This document shows, one piece after another, positions 1 to 8,573 of a DNA stretch of 64,000 nucleotides (positions are counted from its first letter, which is position 1; each line of letters opens with the position of its first letter). The position numbers and the translations under genes were made by a program. The notes under the pieces are model-generated. The model did not search any database, was not told where the DNA came from, and saw only the letters and a program-made list of their open reading frames with translations. This DNA comes from an uncultured Pseudomonadales bacterium (GTDB taxonomy: Bacteria > Pseudomonadota > Gammaproteobacteria > Pseudomonadales > Azotimanducaceae), in contig CALIKQ010000021.1 of assembly GCA_938017975.1 (NCBI GenBank), positions 28,861 through 92,860 of the forward strand. The letters are read 5' to 3'.

Positions 1-64
1 CCAACATAGCTTCACGCTGGTTGGTCTGCAATCCAACATCGATAAAGGGTTTTGAGAGTCTCAT
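1..64 (-). CDS. VOC (glyoxalase-like) family protein, 5' end only
   Basis: Only the first 21 codons lie in the window; the gene continues beyond base 1. It starts with ATG at 64-62, preceded by a GAGG ribosome binding site (read on the minus strand). The product begins MRLSKPFIDVGLQTN, which resembles the first beta strand of vicinal-oxygen-chelate (glyoxalase/dioxygenase fold) proteins, where KPxIDVGLxTN is a common opening. It lies 36 bases downstream of the glutathione S-transferase gene on the same strand, so the two are probably co-transcribed. The family call rests on about 15 residues and is tentative. Confidence 0.45.
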   Translation of the reverse strand, partial: MRLSKPFIDVGLQTNQREAML

Positions 65-100
65 GGGCGTCCTCGTGTCAATAAACTCAGAGCAAGCTTC

Positions 101-796
101 TTATGACGCATCGCTCATTGGCGCGACGCCTTCTACATTGATCACCGTCTGTACCGCAGGCCGTGTTTCCATCAGTCGACGATGCGCCATCACAAAAGGC
201 AACTCGGAAGTATCCACCCCATCAAGCTCTAACCATCTGGCAAACGTGTAGAGATAGGCATCGCATACCGAATAAGCGTCGCCCAAAACCCAAGGTCCCG
301 ACCTAGAGGACCTCCCTCGCTCATCTGCCGGCGCACCACTTCCATTGGCCAACTCGTCCTCGATCAGTCGAAAGGCAGCAAGCATGGTAGAAGGAACTTT
401 GGCTTTTAGCTCGGCTAGGGCTGATTCAGAATCGGCCCATCGCTGCCCCCGCGGACCATGAGCATGAGCCACGTGAACCGTCGCGCAAAGATAACTGTTG
501 AAGGCACGCATTTTTGCGGCGCGGTACGGATCCTTCGGCACAAGACCCGCTTCAGGGGCCATACTCGCCACATACTCGAGAATCGCGGGGCTTTCCGATA
601 TGGGCCCTGCACTGGTTAACAGTAACGGAATTCGCCCCTTGGGATTGAGTGCCAAAAAGGATTCAGCGCGCTGATCTCCCTTAAAAAGGTTAACCGGGCG
701 GGCTTCAAAAGGGAGGCCCGATTCTTTCAAAACGATATGGCTTGCCATCGAGCAGGCTCCGGAGGAGTAATAGAGAATCAGCTCGTTAGTCATCAT
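101..796 (-). CDS. glutathione S-transferase, beta-class-like
   Basis: Predicted cytosolic glutathione S-transferase of 231 residues, which would conjugate glutathione to electrophiles or act as a glutathione-dependent reductase. The N-terminus (LILYYSSGACSMASHI) carries the Cys of beta-class enzymes such as E. coli GstA (xPGACSLASHI). It is followed by the thioredoxin-fold motif NPKGRIPLL and SESPAILEYV, which binds the gamma-glutamyl part of glutathione. The C-terminal helical domain contains the usual N-capping region (GDAYSVCDAYLYTFARWL). Two adjacent ATG codons (796 and 793) share one GGAG site, so the exact start is uncertain by one residue. A likely partner is the VOC gene immediately downstream. 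Confidence 0.9.
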   Translation of the reverse strand: MMTNELILYYSSGACSMASHIVLKESGLPFEARPVNLFKGDQRAESFLALNPKGRIPLLLTSAGPISESPAILEYVASMAPEAGLVPKDPYRAAKMRAFNSYLCATVHVAHAHGPRGQRWADSESALAELKAKVPSTMLAAFRLIEDELANGSGAPADERGRSSRSGPWVLGDAYSVCDAYLYTFARWLELDGVDTSELPFVMAHRRLMETRPAVQTVINVEGVAPMSDAS

Positions 797-997
797 TTCT
801 GTCTCCGCCAGTTAATGTTGGCTCAATGCCGCTCAGATGTGAGCAGTCTAATGCACCGCAATATCTACGATCCTACGCTCCGCATCAACCCTTGCAACAG
901 CACCTTCGACATCTTTAAATACCTTTGCGCGACAAGATGGACAGTGGCGTCGACATCTTGCGAGCAACAAAACAAGATTAAACACCGCTTATAACCT

Positions 998-2113
998 TTG
1001 GCGATCATCATGGATGCACCCCCACATACGAACTCGGGTATTGCCCTCCCCGAAATCGTACTCGGCAACAGTAATCGTCGATTCTCTGGCATCACGTCGA
1101 CGCTGCTACAGGTATTGCCTCGTCAACTTTCATTGATGAAGATCGTAGTGCTCGGTGCTCACCACCTCCCCCAGTCGGCACCCTACGTTGGATTCTTCCA
1201 ATTGGTTAAAGCATTACGGAGCCGCGATGCTGTGGACAAGACGGTCGTTTTCCACGCCCGGCGAAACAATGAGATGATCCAAGCATTAGTGTTGAAAAGA
1301 CTGGTTCGCTGCCAACTCAAAATTTTATTCACCTCGACCGCTCAGCGCTACCACACAGGTTTCACGCTCTGGTTAATGCATCAAATGGACAGTGTCATTT
1401 CAACCTGTTCGGCGGCAGCAGCCTATCTCCCAATGCAGCCGGACTTACTCATACCTCACGGCGTTGACGCCGAGCGCTATCGCCCTCCTCCAATCATTGA
1501 CGACTCAGCCGATTACGAGACTCTCAGTCACCGAAAGCACATCGGCATCTTCGGACGGGTTCGCGCTCAAAAAGGGGTCGACACTTTAATCGCCGCGGCT
1601 CTGCCACTGCTAAAAGTTCATCCTGACTGGGACATTGTGGTTGTCGGTGAAATCACGCCCGATCAGCGCGATTTCGTCTCGAAACTCAAAGCGCAAGCAG
1701 CTGCATCTGGAGTTTTAGCGCAGGTAACTTTTATCGGAAAGCAATCTTTTGATTCGCTCCCGGCCTTATTCCGGGCGATGACCATCGTCACAGCCCTGAG
1801 TCGCAACGAGGGTTTCGGACTGACGGTGCTAGAGGCAATGAGCTCTGGCCGCCCCGTCATCGCCAGCCGCGCAGGCGCTTGGCCAGATGTTATCGATTCG
1901 GGAGTTGATGGCTTACTCGTTGAGCCTGGTGTTGCGGCAGAGACACGCGACGCATTGGCCAGGCTCATTGAGAATGAGCCGCTTCGAGAACAACTCAGCC
2001 AAGCCGCTCGGCAAAAGATTGTCGATCATTACACCGTTGAACGGGAAGCCGAGCGACTGATCAGCCACTACCAGACCCTCGCCTCAACCCGAATGTACAA
2101 TCCCTCCACATAG
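998..2113 (+). CDS. GT4 glycosyltransferase, LpcC-like lipopolysaccharide core mannosyltransferase
   Basis: GT-B fold glycosyltransferase of family GT4 that probably transfers a sugar (mannose in characterised relatives) from a nucleotide donor to the lipid A-Kdo core at the inner face of the membrane. The N-terminus has NRRFSGITST, and residues 86-93 read HARRNNEM, both close to rhizobial LpcC. LFTSTAQRYHT and PHGVD follow. The C-terminal donor domain has FGRVRAQKG and the E-x7-E motif at E271 and E279. The longest frame starts at a TTG at 998; the ATG at 1010 is equally plausible and sits 15 bases after a TATAAC element. No strong Shine-Dalgarno precedes either. A 379-base gap separates it from the next glycosyltransferase. 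Confidence 0.85.
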   Translation: MAIIMDAPPHTNSGIALPEIVLGNSNRRFSGITSTLLQVLPRQLSLMKIVVLGAHHLPQSAPYVGFFQLVKALRSRDAVDKTVVFHARRNNEMIQALVLKRLVRCQLKILFTSTAQRYHTGFTLWLMHQMDSVISTCSAAAAYLPMQPDLLIPHGVDAERYRPPPIIDDSADYETLSHRKHIGIFGRVRAQKGVDTLIAAALPLLKVHPDWDIVVVGEITPDQRDFVSKLKAQAAASGVLAQVTFIGKQSFDSLPALFRAMTIVTALSRNEGFGLTVLEAMSSGRPVIASRAGAWPDVIDSGVDGLLVEPGVAAETRDALARLIENEPLREQLSQAARQKIVDHYTVEREAERLISHYQTLASTRMYNPST

Positions 2114-2492
2114 ACAAACTGTGGCGGGACGCTTACTGCCCAAAACCCCCACCTGGTTGCGCAAAAAGCTTCAATTCAGATCTCTTATCGATTAAGTCTT
2201 GTCGACACGCTGATCAGGCACCGCTCAATCTCTTTTAAGCCGCTCTAGGCCATGACGACGATCTGGCCAAGCCTACACATCTTGATTATGATCCCTAGCT
2301 CATAGCGGGGAATGATTTTGAGAAAGTTCAAGATACTGCAGCGTAAAAACTTCGGCCGGCTACATCGCGCTCATCACGCGCCAATCCACGCTCGAAGACC
2401 AGCTATCGTCTCAGTCTATCGTTTTTGTTCCGCTTTCATCTCGAACCGGGCCTTTAGCGCCATCAATTCAAAGCACATCGTGTAGCGATCGG
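2114..2492. other. 379-base gap between two glycosyltransferase genes
   Basis: No convincing gene. A 57-codon frame (ATG 2312, stop 2483-2485) ends just before the next gene. Its product would be very basic, with no good ribosome binding site and no recognisable family, so it is not called. A short inverted repeat GGCCA / TGGCC at about 2248-2268 has no following T run and is not a convincing terminator. Promoter elements for the glycosyltransferase at 2493 probably lie here but could not be assigned. Confidence 0.5.
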
Positions 2493-3695
2493 TTGGACTT
2501 CTCGTTGGCTTCCTCAGCAAACTCTGTAGATCATCGTCCAAAAATCGCTCTGGTGATCGATCCCTGGGACTACCCCTTCAACGGCACGGTGGTTTCAACA
2601 CGACGGTTTGTCTCCGCCCTTGAGGATCAGTTTAATTTCACCATTTTTAAAACCTCTGATGACAGTGCCAACGTCGGAGATAACCTCAACGCCAATTTTA
2701 AAAAAATCTCAGTACCCGGGGTCAATCACATTATTGACCGAATGCAGGCACCCATTGCCCGCCCGGACCGACAAAAAATAGAGCGCAACCTTATGGGCTG
2801 TGATCTGGTGCACGTTCAATATCCTTTTCTACTCGGACATCGAACCATTCGGGTTGCTCGCAGAATGGGCATTCCTGTTGTCAGTTCTTTTCACGTACAA
2901 CCAGAAAATATTCTAAGAAATTTAAATCTGCCGGAGGGCCGACTCACCGAGTGGCTGTACCGGCTCTTTATTAGCAACTTTTACCAAGCATCAGATGTGG
3001 TGATTGCGCCCTCCGAGTTTGCAAGGGGACTCTTGCTTGAACGCGGACTCAAGCGGCCTGTTGAAGTCCTTTCCAACGGTGTAACCCAAGCATTTTTTGA
3101 CACCGAAAGAACACCCACCGACACTGCTCATTTTTCGATCCTCAGTGTCGGTAGAATGGCGCGAGAAAAACAACAGGACCTTTTAATCAGAGCGATCGGA
3201 CAATCACAGTACAAATCTAAAATTCACCTCACTTTGGCCGGCACGGGTCCCTTAACAACCACGCTTCGTGCTCTCGCTAAAAAGGAGCAGGTTTTAGCAG
3301 ATATCGGACGCGTTAATGATCAGACTCTGATGCAGCTCTACAAAAGCACTGATTTATTTGTCCAATGCAGTCAGATTGAACTCGAGGGCATGAGTGCATT
3401 AGAAGCGATGGCAGCTGGCTGCCCTACATTGCTGAATCGCTCCAATACAAGCGCCCTGGCAGAATTGGTACAACATCCGGCGGCGGAATTCTTGGATTCC
3501 AGCCCTCTCGCATTGGCACAACATATTGATGCACTGATCTCGAACCCTGTCCTTCGAGACCAAATCGGAACCCAGAATCGATCGTTTGCACGCAGTCGGC
3601 ACCATGATCAATCAATCCAACAACTGGCCAAAATCTACAACACTGCTTTGACAGCCCCAGGCTTGAAACGCGCGCAGCCGAGCACCGCTGGGTGA
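2493..3695 (+). CDS. GT4-family glycosyltransferase
   Basis: Retaining glycosyltransferase of the GT-B fold (400 residues), likely membrane-associated and acting on a lipid or polysaccharide acceptor. The N-terminal acceptor domain begins IALVIDPWDYPFNGTVVST and contains SSFHVQPENI. The donor domain has ILSVGRMAREKQ and an E-x7-E motif at E296 and E304 (ELEGMSALEAMAAG). The only starts are TTG codons (2493 or 2505). The stop overlaps the start of the MMPL transporter (TGATG), so the two are translationally coupled. That suggests the product of this enzyme, or a lipid made with it, is what the transporter moves. The acceptor cannot be named from sequence. Confidence 0.85.
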   Translation: MDFSLASSANSVDHRPKIALVIDPWDYPFNGTVVSTRRFVSALEDQFNFTIFKTSDDSANVGDNLNANFKKISVPGVNHIIDRMQAPIARPDRQKIERNLMGCDLVHVQYPFLLGHRTIRVARRMGIPVVSSFHVQPENILRNLNLPEGRLTEWLYRLFISNFYQASDVVIAPSEFARGLLLERGLKRPVEVLSNGVTQAFFDTERTPTDTAHFSILSVGRMAREKQQDLLIRAIGQSQYKSKIHLTLAGTGPLTTTLRALAKKEQVLADIGRVNDQTLMQLYKSTDLFVQCSQIELEGMSALEAMAAGCPTLLNRSNTSALAELVQHPAAEFLDSSPLALAQHIDALISNPVLRDQIGTQNRSFARSRHHDQSIQQLAKIYNTALTAPGLKRAQPSTAG

Positions 3696-6250
3696 TGTTC
3701 AGGCACGGGATGCTACAGCGCCGATGGGTTGCACTGGTTATCGACCATCCGCTTCGAATCATTGGCTGCCTGGTTCTGCTCAGCATGGCTGGATTAGGGT
3801 TTTTCCTCGCCGAGGGCAAACTTAATTCTGATCTCGGCCAGCTGATTCAACCCAGCGATGAAAACGCTTGGTATGAGGCCAACGAACAATACAAGCGCTC
3901 TTTTCCGATGTATCTTCAAACGGCGATACTCGTGGTGCGTGGAAGTGATCAAGCCATTACCCGACACGCAACCAAAACCATTGCGACTGCGCTAACGAAT
4001 AGCCAACACTTTGAACGTGTTTTCGCTCCGAGCATTGACCCGTTTGTTCAAAACAACCAACTGTACTTTCTCACTGAAGATGAATTGGCCTTATGGCTCG
4101 AAGGATCTGAGTATAATTTTGGAGCGCTGCTTCGGCTGACTGAGCAAACCAACTTGGCCAACGCGCTACTGATCATCACCGACATGATGACAAGCCGCAG
4201 CGGCTTGCCCCTGCCGATTTCCGTTGAAACACTTGCGGAGGGACTCAAAACCGGAGAGGCCCGCGGCCAAGCATTCTACCCTTTGGTCGATCCTGACCAA
4301 ACGCACTTCTTTGAACTGATCTTGGTCAATGGCAAACAAGATTTAGAGGAGGCGCTACCGAACGCAGCAATCGTAGAAGCCCTCGAATCCATCTTGGGTA
4401 CAACAGCGCTCCCGAGTACTGTCAAAGTCGAGCTTACAGGTGAGGTCGTGCTTGCTCACGAAGAAATTGGTGCTGCGCTTAGCGGCATTGAAATTGCAGG
4501 CCTTGTCTCAATCTTTTTGCTTGCTTTGATTCTTACTTTTGGTATTGGAGATGCCCGAGTCATTTTAAGTATCTTTGCCCTACTCGTTACGGGCATCGGT
4601 TTAACTTTGGGTTTTGCGACGCTCGCAGTTGGGAGTTTCAACACACTTTCAATGCTCTTCGTCGTGATGTTTTTTGGCCTGGGTGTCGACTTCGCCGTGC
4701 ATTTCGCATTGAGGCTCACGGCACAGGGAGCAATCACAGCAGATTCGCTCCAATCGGCCATTGAGGATATGGCACCAGCGCTCCTGTTGTGCACCTTCAC
4801 GTCAGCAATTGCTTTCCTCTCGTTCGTCCCAACAGCCTACCGTGGCATGGGAGAACTCGGACTGATTTCAGCTGGGGGCATGATCTTTGCGCTCATCTTA
4901 ACCCTCTTCATGATTCCCGCTATCTTGAAACGGTGGCCTGCCCGGTCGACAGTACTTCCGAAATTTTTACTCAAAAGAAAGTTTCCAGCTGTGCTACAGA
5001 ACGCAGCGACGGGTCTTTTGATTGCAATCCTGCCTCTGGCAGCTTACTTCGCGAGTCAACTAAACTTTGATTACAGCGTCCTCAGCATGCGAGACCCAGA
5101 TTCCAAAGCGATGGTCGCACTGACCCAATTGCAGCGTGAATCGCAACAAACCGATTACAGCGTTTCGGTTCTTGCAGATAGTGCAGCAGAAGCCAGGCGA
5201 CTCAAGGCGCAACTTACCCCGCTGCCTTCGGTTGGTAATGTTCAGGTCCCTAACGATCTTGTTCCAATCGCCCAGCAGGTAAAAGCTACAATGATTGAGC
5301 CCGTCGCTGAGCTTTATCAAGAACTATGGGAATCAGAGCCGGAGCAAGACCCTATTGCGTTGGCCCTCGCCCTCGAGTATCTCATCGAGAGTCAATCTGC
5401 GATGACCCGTGGGCAGCAAGCACAGACAGCGCAGATCTTACGAACCGCAAAACAATTTGAGCAAGACCGGGGCGCGTTGCATGACTACGAATCCGTACTC
5501 AGCGCGGAGCTGACTGATTCTCTGGCGCAGCTAAGAGCCTTACTCGCTGCTAAACCATTTAGCTTAAAGGATCTTCCTAACCACTTCCGGGAGCGATTAA
5601 TCAGTGCCACAGGAGAGCACCTCGTGACGATTCAGCCTGCTGAAGCCTTGGATTCAAAGCAGGCAACCGATCGATTTATAGGGGCGATCCAAACGATCAC
5701 ACCAGAGATTGCCGGCCGCAGCGCAGTTGAATGGGGTATTGGCGATGTCGTCGTTGACGCTTTTCAATCGGCAACGATATACACGCTTATCGGCGTCTTG
5801 ATTTGCTTACTGATCTATTTCAAGCATCTGCTCACTGCTGTCCTGGTGCTGATTCCGATCGCATTCACGCTGATTCTTACGTTCGCAATGTGCATGATGT
5901 TTGACCTACCGCTCAACATGGCCAATATCCTGGTGGTACCGCTCATCATTGGATTAGGTGTTGATTCAGGCATTCATATTACTCATCGATTTGTAGCAAC
6001 GGGCACCGACGTCTATGAAGCAGCGACCCGCCGAGCCATTTTGATCAGCGGATTGACGACGCTTGGCACTTTCTTATCGCTGGTATTGAGTCCACACCAA
6101 GGCGCTGCCTCGATCGGCCTCATTCTTACGATCGCGATTACTTGGCTCATGATCCTGAGTTTGTTTCTACTGCCGACCCTGCTGAGGTTTTGCAGACACC
6201 ACAACTTCATCCCAAATAATCGTATTTTTTCGGCGATTAATCAGGAATAA
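3692..6250 (+). CDS. MMPL/RND-family lipid exporter, HpnN-like
   Basis: Inner-membrane RND-superfamily protein of 852 residues with two MMPL halves. Each half has one helix, a large periplasmic loop, then about five helices (clusters near residues 20-40, 265-420, 435-455 and 690-835). It has SIFLLALILTFGIGD and VMFFGLGVDFAVHF in the first half and LVVPLIIGLGVDSGIHITHR in the second, carrying the membrane Asp residues typical of the family. Length and topology fit the HpnN hopanoid transporter group, but no hopanoid synthesis genes are in the window, so the substrate is open. Start is GTG 3692 or ATG 3695; the ATG overlaps the upstream stop by one base. The coupled glycosyltransferase hints at a glycolipid cargo. 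Confidence 0.85.
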   Translation: MMFRHGMLQRRWVALVIDHPLRIIGCLVLLSMAGLGFFLAEGKLNSDLGQLIQPSDENAWYEANEQYKRSFPMYLQTAILVVRGSDQAITRHATKTIATALTNSQHFERVFAPSIDPFVQNNQLYFLTEDELALWLEGSEYNFGALLRLTEQTNLANALLIITDMMTSRSGLPLPISVETLAEGLKTGEARGQAFYPLVDPDQTHFFELILVNGKQDLEEALPNAAIVEALESILGTTALPSTVKVELTGEVVLAHEEIGAALSGIEIAGLVSIFLLALILTFGIGDARVILSIFALLVTGIGLTLGFATLAVGSFNTLSMLFVVMFFGLGVDFAVHFALRLTAQGAITADSLQSAIEDMAPALLLCTFTSAIAFLSFVPTAYRGMGELGLISAGGMIFALILTLFMIPAILKRWPARSTVLPKFLLKRKFPAVLQNAATGLLIAILPLAAYFASQLNFDYSVLSMRDPDSKAMVALTQLQRESQQTDYSVSVLADSAAEARRLKAQLTPLPSVGNVQVPNDLVPIAQQVKATMIEPVAELYQELWESEPEQDPIALALALEYLIESQSAMTRGQQAQTAQILRTAKQFEQDRGALHDYESVLSAELTDSLAQLRALLAAKPFSLKDLPNHFRERLISATGEHLVTIQPAEALDSKQATDRFIGAIQTITPEIAGRSAVEWGIGDVVVDAFQSATIYTLIGVLICLLIYFKHLLTAVLVLIPIAFTLILTFAMCMMFDLPLNMANILVVPLIIGLGVDSGIHITHRFVATGTDVYEAATRRAILISGLTTLGTFLSLVLSPHQGAASIGLILTIAITWLMILSLFLLPTLLRFCRHHNFIPNNRIFSAINQE

Positions 6251-6278
6251 TGATTCCGTATCCAGCGGCTTTTGTCCG

Positions 6279-7208
6279 ATGATGTCACGCCTCTTTCTGC
6301 TTAGTTTTCTGGCCATTGTACTCTTTGGCGTTCTCTGGATTGGTAACCCCGCAATTGCTTTTGCTGCCGGTCTTGCGATCGCATTGTGGCAAAAGCAAAT
6401 TGACCTGCCCCACCTCAGTACAGTGAGCCGTTACGCACTCCAAGGCGGCATCGTCTTGCTTGGTTTTGGTATTCAAGCGAGCCAGCTTTGGACCTTAACG
6501 ACGCAGTTTGCTTGGGTCGTTACCCTCTACATCGGCACCGTCATTATGTTGGGTGTTTTGGGTGCGCGGTTGCTTCGCTTGGCGCCCAATGAAGGGCATT
6601 TGATCACTGGCGGCACCGCAATCTGTGGCGGCACCGCAGTCGTCACATTAGCGCCGATCATTGGCGCGAGGCCAGCTCAAACCGGCGCAGTACTTGGTAT
6701 TATTTTTCTGCTCAATGCCTTCGCACTGCTTACTTTTCCGATCATTGGACACGCACTGGATCTGAACCAAACTCAGTTCGGGCTTTGGGCGGCACTCGCC
6801 ATCCACGACACCGCATCCGTGGTTGCCACCGCCCAGATTTATGGTGATGAAGCCGCGCAAGTAGCCACGACATTGAAATTGGGACGAACCTTGTGGCTTG
6901 TCCCCGCAGTGCTGGTCTTGAGTTTTTGGTATCGATCCGAAAGCAATGATGGTCGGATCCCCACTTTTGTTTTTTTGTTTATTGGAACAAGCCTTGCGGG
7001 CTCTTTTTTTGCTTTGCCCGATGCATTGCTCAGCGGATTTAACCTTTTGTCAAAGGGGCTCTTGGTCATCGCGTTGTTTTTAATTGGTCTTACATTATCG
7101 ATGGAGGCGATTCGATCGATTCGCTTCAGAACGCTCGCGCACGCACTGGGACTCTGGTGCTTGCTTGCACCCTTAACATTGATCCTGATCAAAACTTACG
7201 TCCCTTAG
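6279..7208 (+). CDS. YeiH-family (UPF0324, putative sulfate exporter) membrane protein
   Basis: Polytopic inner-membrane protein of 309 residues with about nine to ten hydrophobic segments. It shows the family signature GHLITGGTAICGGTAVVTLAPIIGA near residues 107-130 (compare the SAICGAAA motif in YeiH) and an AIHDTASVVATAQIYG segment near residue 170. The family is annotated as putative sulfate exporters, but experimental support is thin. It begins with two adjacent ATG codons 28 bases after the MMPL gene on the same strand, so it may be the last gene of that transcript. No clear Shine-Dalgarno is visible. Confidence 0.8.
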   Translation: MMSRLFLLSFLAIVLFGVLWIGNPAIAFAAGLAIALWQKQIDLPHLSTVSRYALQGGIVLLGFGIQASQLWTLTTQFAWVVTLYIGTVIMLGVLGARLLRLAPNEGHLITGGTAICGGTAVVTLAPIIGARPAQTGAVLGIIFLLNAFALLTFPIIGHALDLNQTQFGLWAALAIHDTASVVATAQIYGDEAAQVATTLKLGRTLWLVPAVLVLSFWYRSESNDGRIPTFVFLFIGTSLAGSFFALPDALLSGFNLLSKGLLVIALFLIGLTLSMEAIRSIRFRTLAHALGLWCLLAPLTLILIKTYVP

Positions 7209-7517
7209 CCCCTCAGACGACGACGTTCTTTTGATTTAGCGCCAGAAGACTTATTTCCGATCGAATGAGTCAACTGGATCTAAGCATAGTCGATAAAACT
7301 ATTATTCTGATTCATGAGGCTTCGATAAAATTCGTGCCATGAAACAGAGACATTTTGATCCAGACTTTAAAACGCTCATCGCTGTGGCCTTCTTTGGTCT
7401 GTATTTTTGTATCGGACTGATGGGCCTACCCCTCTAACCATCTGGCCTAACGCCCGGCCCGGCTGCGGTTGATCGAAACAAAGCAAGCATTGCCTACCTC
7501 ATAGATCATGCGAGAGA
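7209..7517. other. 309-base gap containing a possible 32-codon gene
   Basis: Between the YeiH-like gene and the LLM oxidoreductase. Besides the small frame annotated at 7339-7437, no promoter or terminator could be assigned. Confidence 0.4.
7339..7437 (+). CDS. possible 32-residue single-pass membrane peptide
   Basis: ATG at 7339, stop TAA at 7435-7437. The product starts MKQRHFDPDFKTLIAV and continues as one hydrophobic helix (AFFGLYFCIGLMGLPL) to the end: a polar charged N-terminus followed by a membrane segment. Against it, there is no good Shine-Dalgarno at the normal distance; a GAGG lies about 18 bases upstream. I do not recognise a family. It could equally be chance; conservation in relatives would decide. 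Confidence 0.35.
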   Translation: MKQRHFDPDFKTLIAVAFFGLYFCIGLMGLPL

Positions 7518-8573
7518 ATGGATCCGCTCCATAAATGTTTGAGACCAATCATGAAAGTTCTTACAGGTGTACCAACGGAGTCCCTGGGTCGACTGCCTAA
7601 ATTAGCGGAAACGCTCGATGCTCAAGGTTTCTCTGGCATCGCAACTCAGGAAAATCGTCACAACCCTTTTTTACCTCTGGCAATTGCCGCGGTGCATAGT
7701 GAGCATCTCGAACTAAGAACCAATGTTGCCATTGCATTCGCACGGAGCCCAATGGTTGCTGCAGGTCTTGCTTGGGATCTACAGTCGGCGAGCCAAGGTC
7801 GTTTTGTTCTTGGCTTAGGTAGTCAAGTCAAAGGGCACAATCAACGAAGATTCAGTGTCCCCTGGTCGGCGCCTGCGCCCCGTCTGAAAGAGTACGTCGA
7901 ATCGATTAAAGCAATTTGGCATTGTTGGCGAGACGGAACGCCGCTCAACTACGCCGGAACGCATTATCAGTTCAGCCTAATGACGCCGAACTTCACACCC
8001 GAGCCGTTGCTCGGTGAGCTTCCAAAGCTACAGATCGCAGCAGTTGGCCCTGCCATGATGAAAGTTGCGGCACGGTATTGCGACGGCGTGATGTTGCATG
8101 CGTTCTGTACAAAGCGCTATTTACGTAACAGTGTTATCCCCAGACTTGAGGCCGAACTCAGAGACAGGGGTGTTACCAGAAACGCTTTTGAAATCTCAGG
8201 AGGCGGCTTCGTGGTAACTGGTTCAACCAACGAGGCAGTTGCGCAACAGTTCGAGTGGGTCCGCCAACGCATCGGTTTTTATGGGTCCACCCCAGCCTAC
8301 TGGCCAGTGCTCGAAGCACACGGCTTAGAAGACCTTGGCCTCGAACTCAACGCACTCTCCAAGACTGGACGTTGGGATGAGATGACCCAACTGATCTCTG
8401 ACGATCTTGTTCATGAGTTCGCCGCGGTTGGGACCTTCGAAGAAATTAGCGCCCGAATTTCCGAGCATTTTGGTGGGCTTATTGATTGCATCAGCCTTCC
8501 GAATGCGGCTCCGTCGGAATTGATTCAGGATCTGCGGGATATTAAGGCGCCCTACTCGACGGCTCATCCATGA
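7518..8573 (+). CDS. LLM-class (luciferase-like) flavin/F420-dependent oxidoreductase
   Basis: TIM-barrel oxidoreductase of the bacterial luciferase superfamily, 351 residues, or 340 if the ATG at 7551 (MKVLTGVPTES) is used; homologues of this subgroup typically open at that MKV. Typical family features are GFSGIATQENRHNPFLPLAIAA near the N-terminus, TNVAIAFARSPMVAA, LGLGSQVKGHNQRRFS near residues 103-117 and IAAVGPAMMKVAARYCDGV. It most resembles a group annotated as F420-dependent in actinobacteria. Whether this one uses F420 or FMN cannot be seen here, and no F420 synthesis genes are in the window. It overlaps gpsA by ATGA, implying co-expression. The substrate is unknown. Confidence 0.8.
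   Translation: MDPLHKCLRPIMKVLTGVPTESLGRLPKLAETLDAQGFSGIATQENRHNPFLPLAIAAVHSEHLELRTNVAIAFARSPMVAAGLAWDLQSASQGRFVLGLGSQVKGHNQRRFSVPWSAPAPRLKEYVESIKAIWHCWRDGTPLNYAGTHYQFSLMTPNFTPEPLLGELPKLQIAAVGPAMMKVAARYCDGVMLHAFCTKRYLRNSVIPRLEAELRDRGVTRNAFEISGGGFVVTGSTNEAVAQQFEWVRQRIGFYGSTPAYWPVLEAHGLEDLGLELNALSKTGRWDEMTQLISDDLVHEFAAVGTFEEISARISEHFGGLIDCISLPNAAPSELIQDLRDIKAPYSTAHP

Noticed and set aside
2312..2485. 57-codon plus-strand frame ending just before the second glycosyltransferase
   Set aside because: Very basic composition, no good ribosome binding site, no family resemblance; likely chance.
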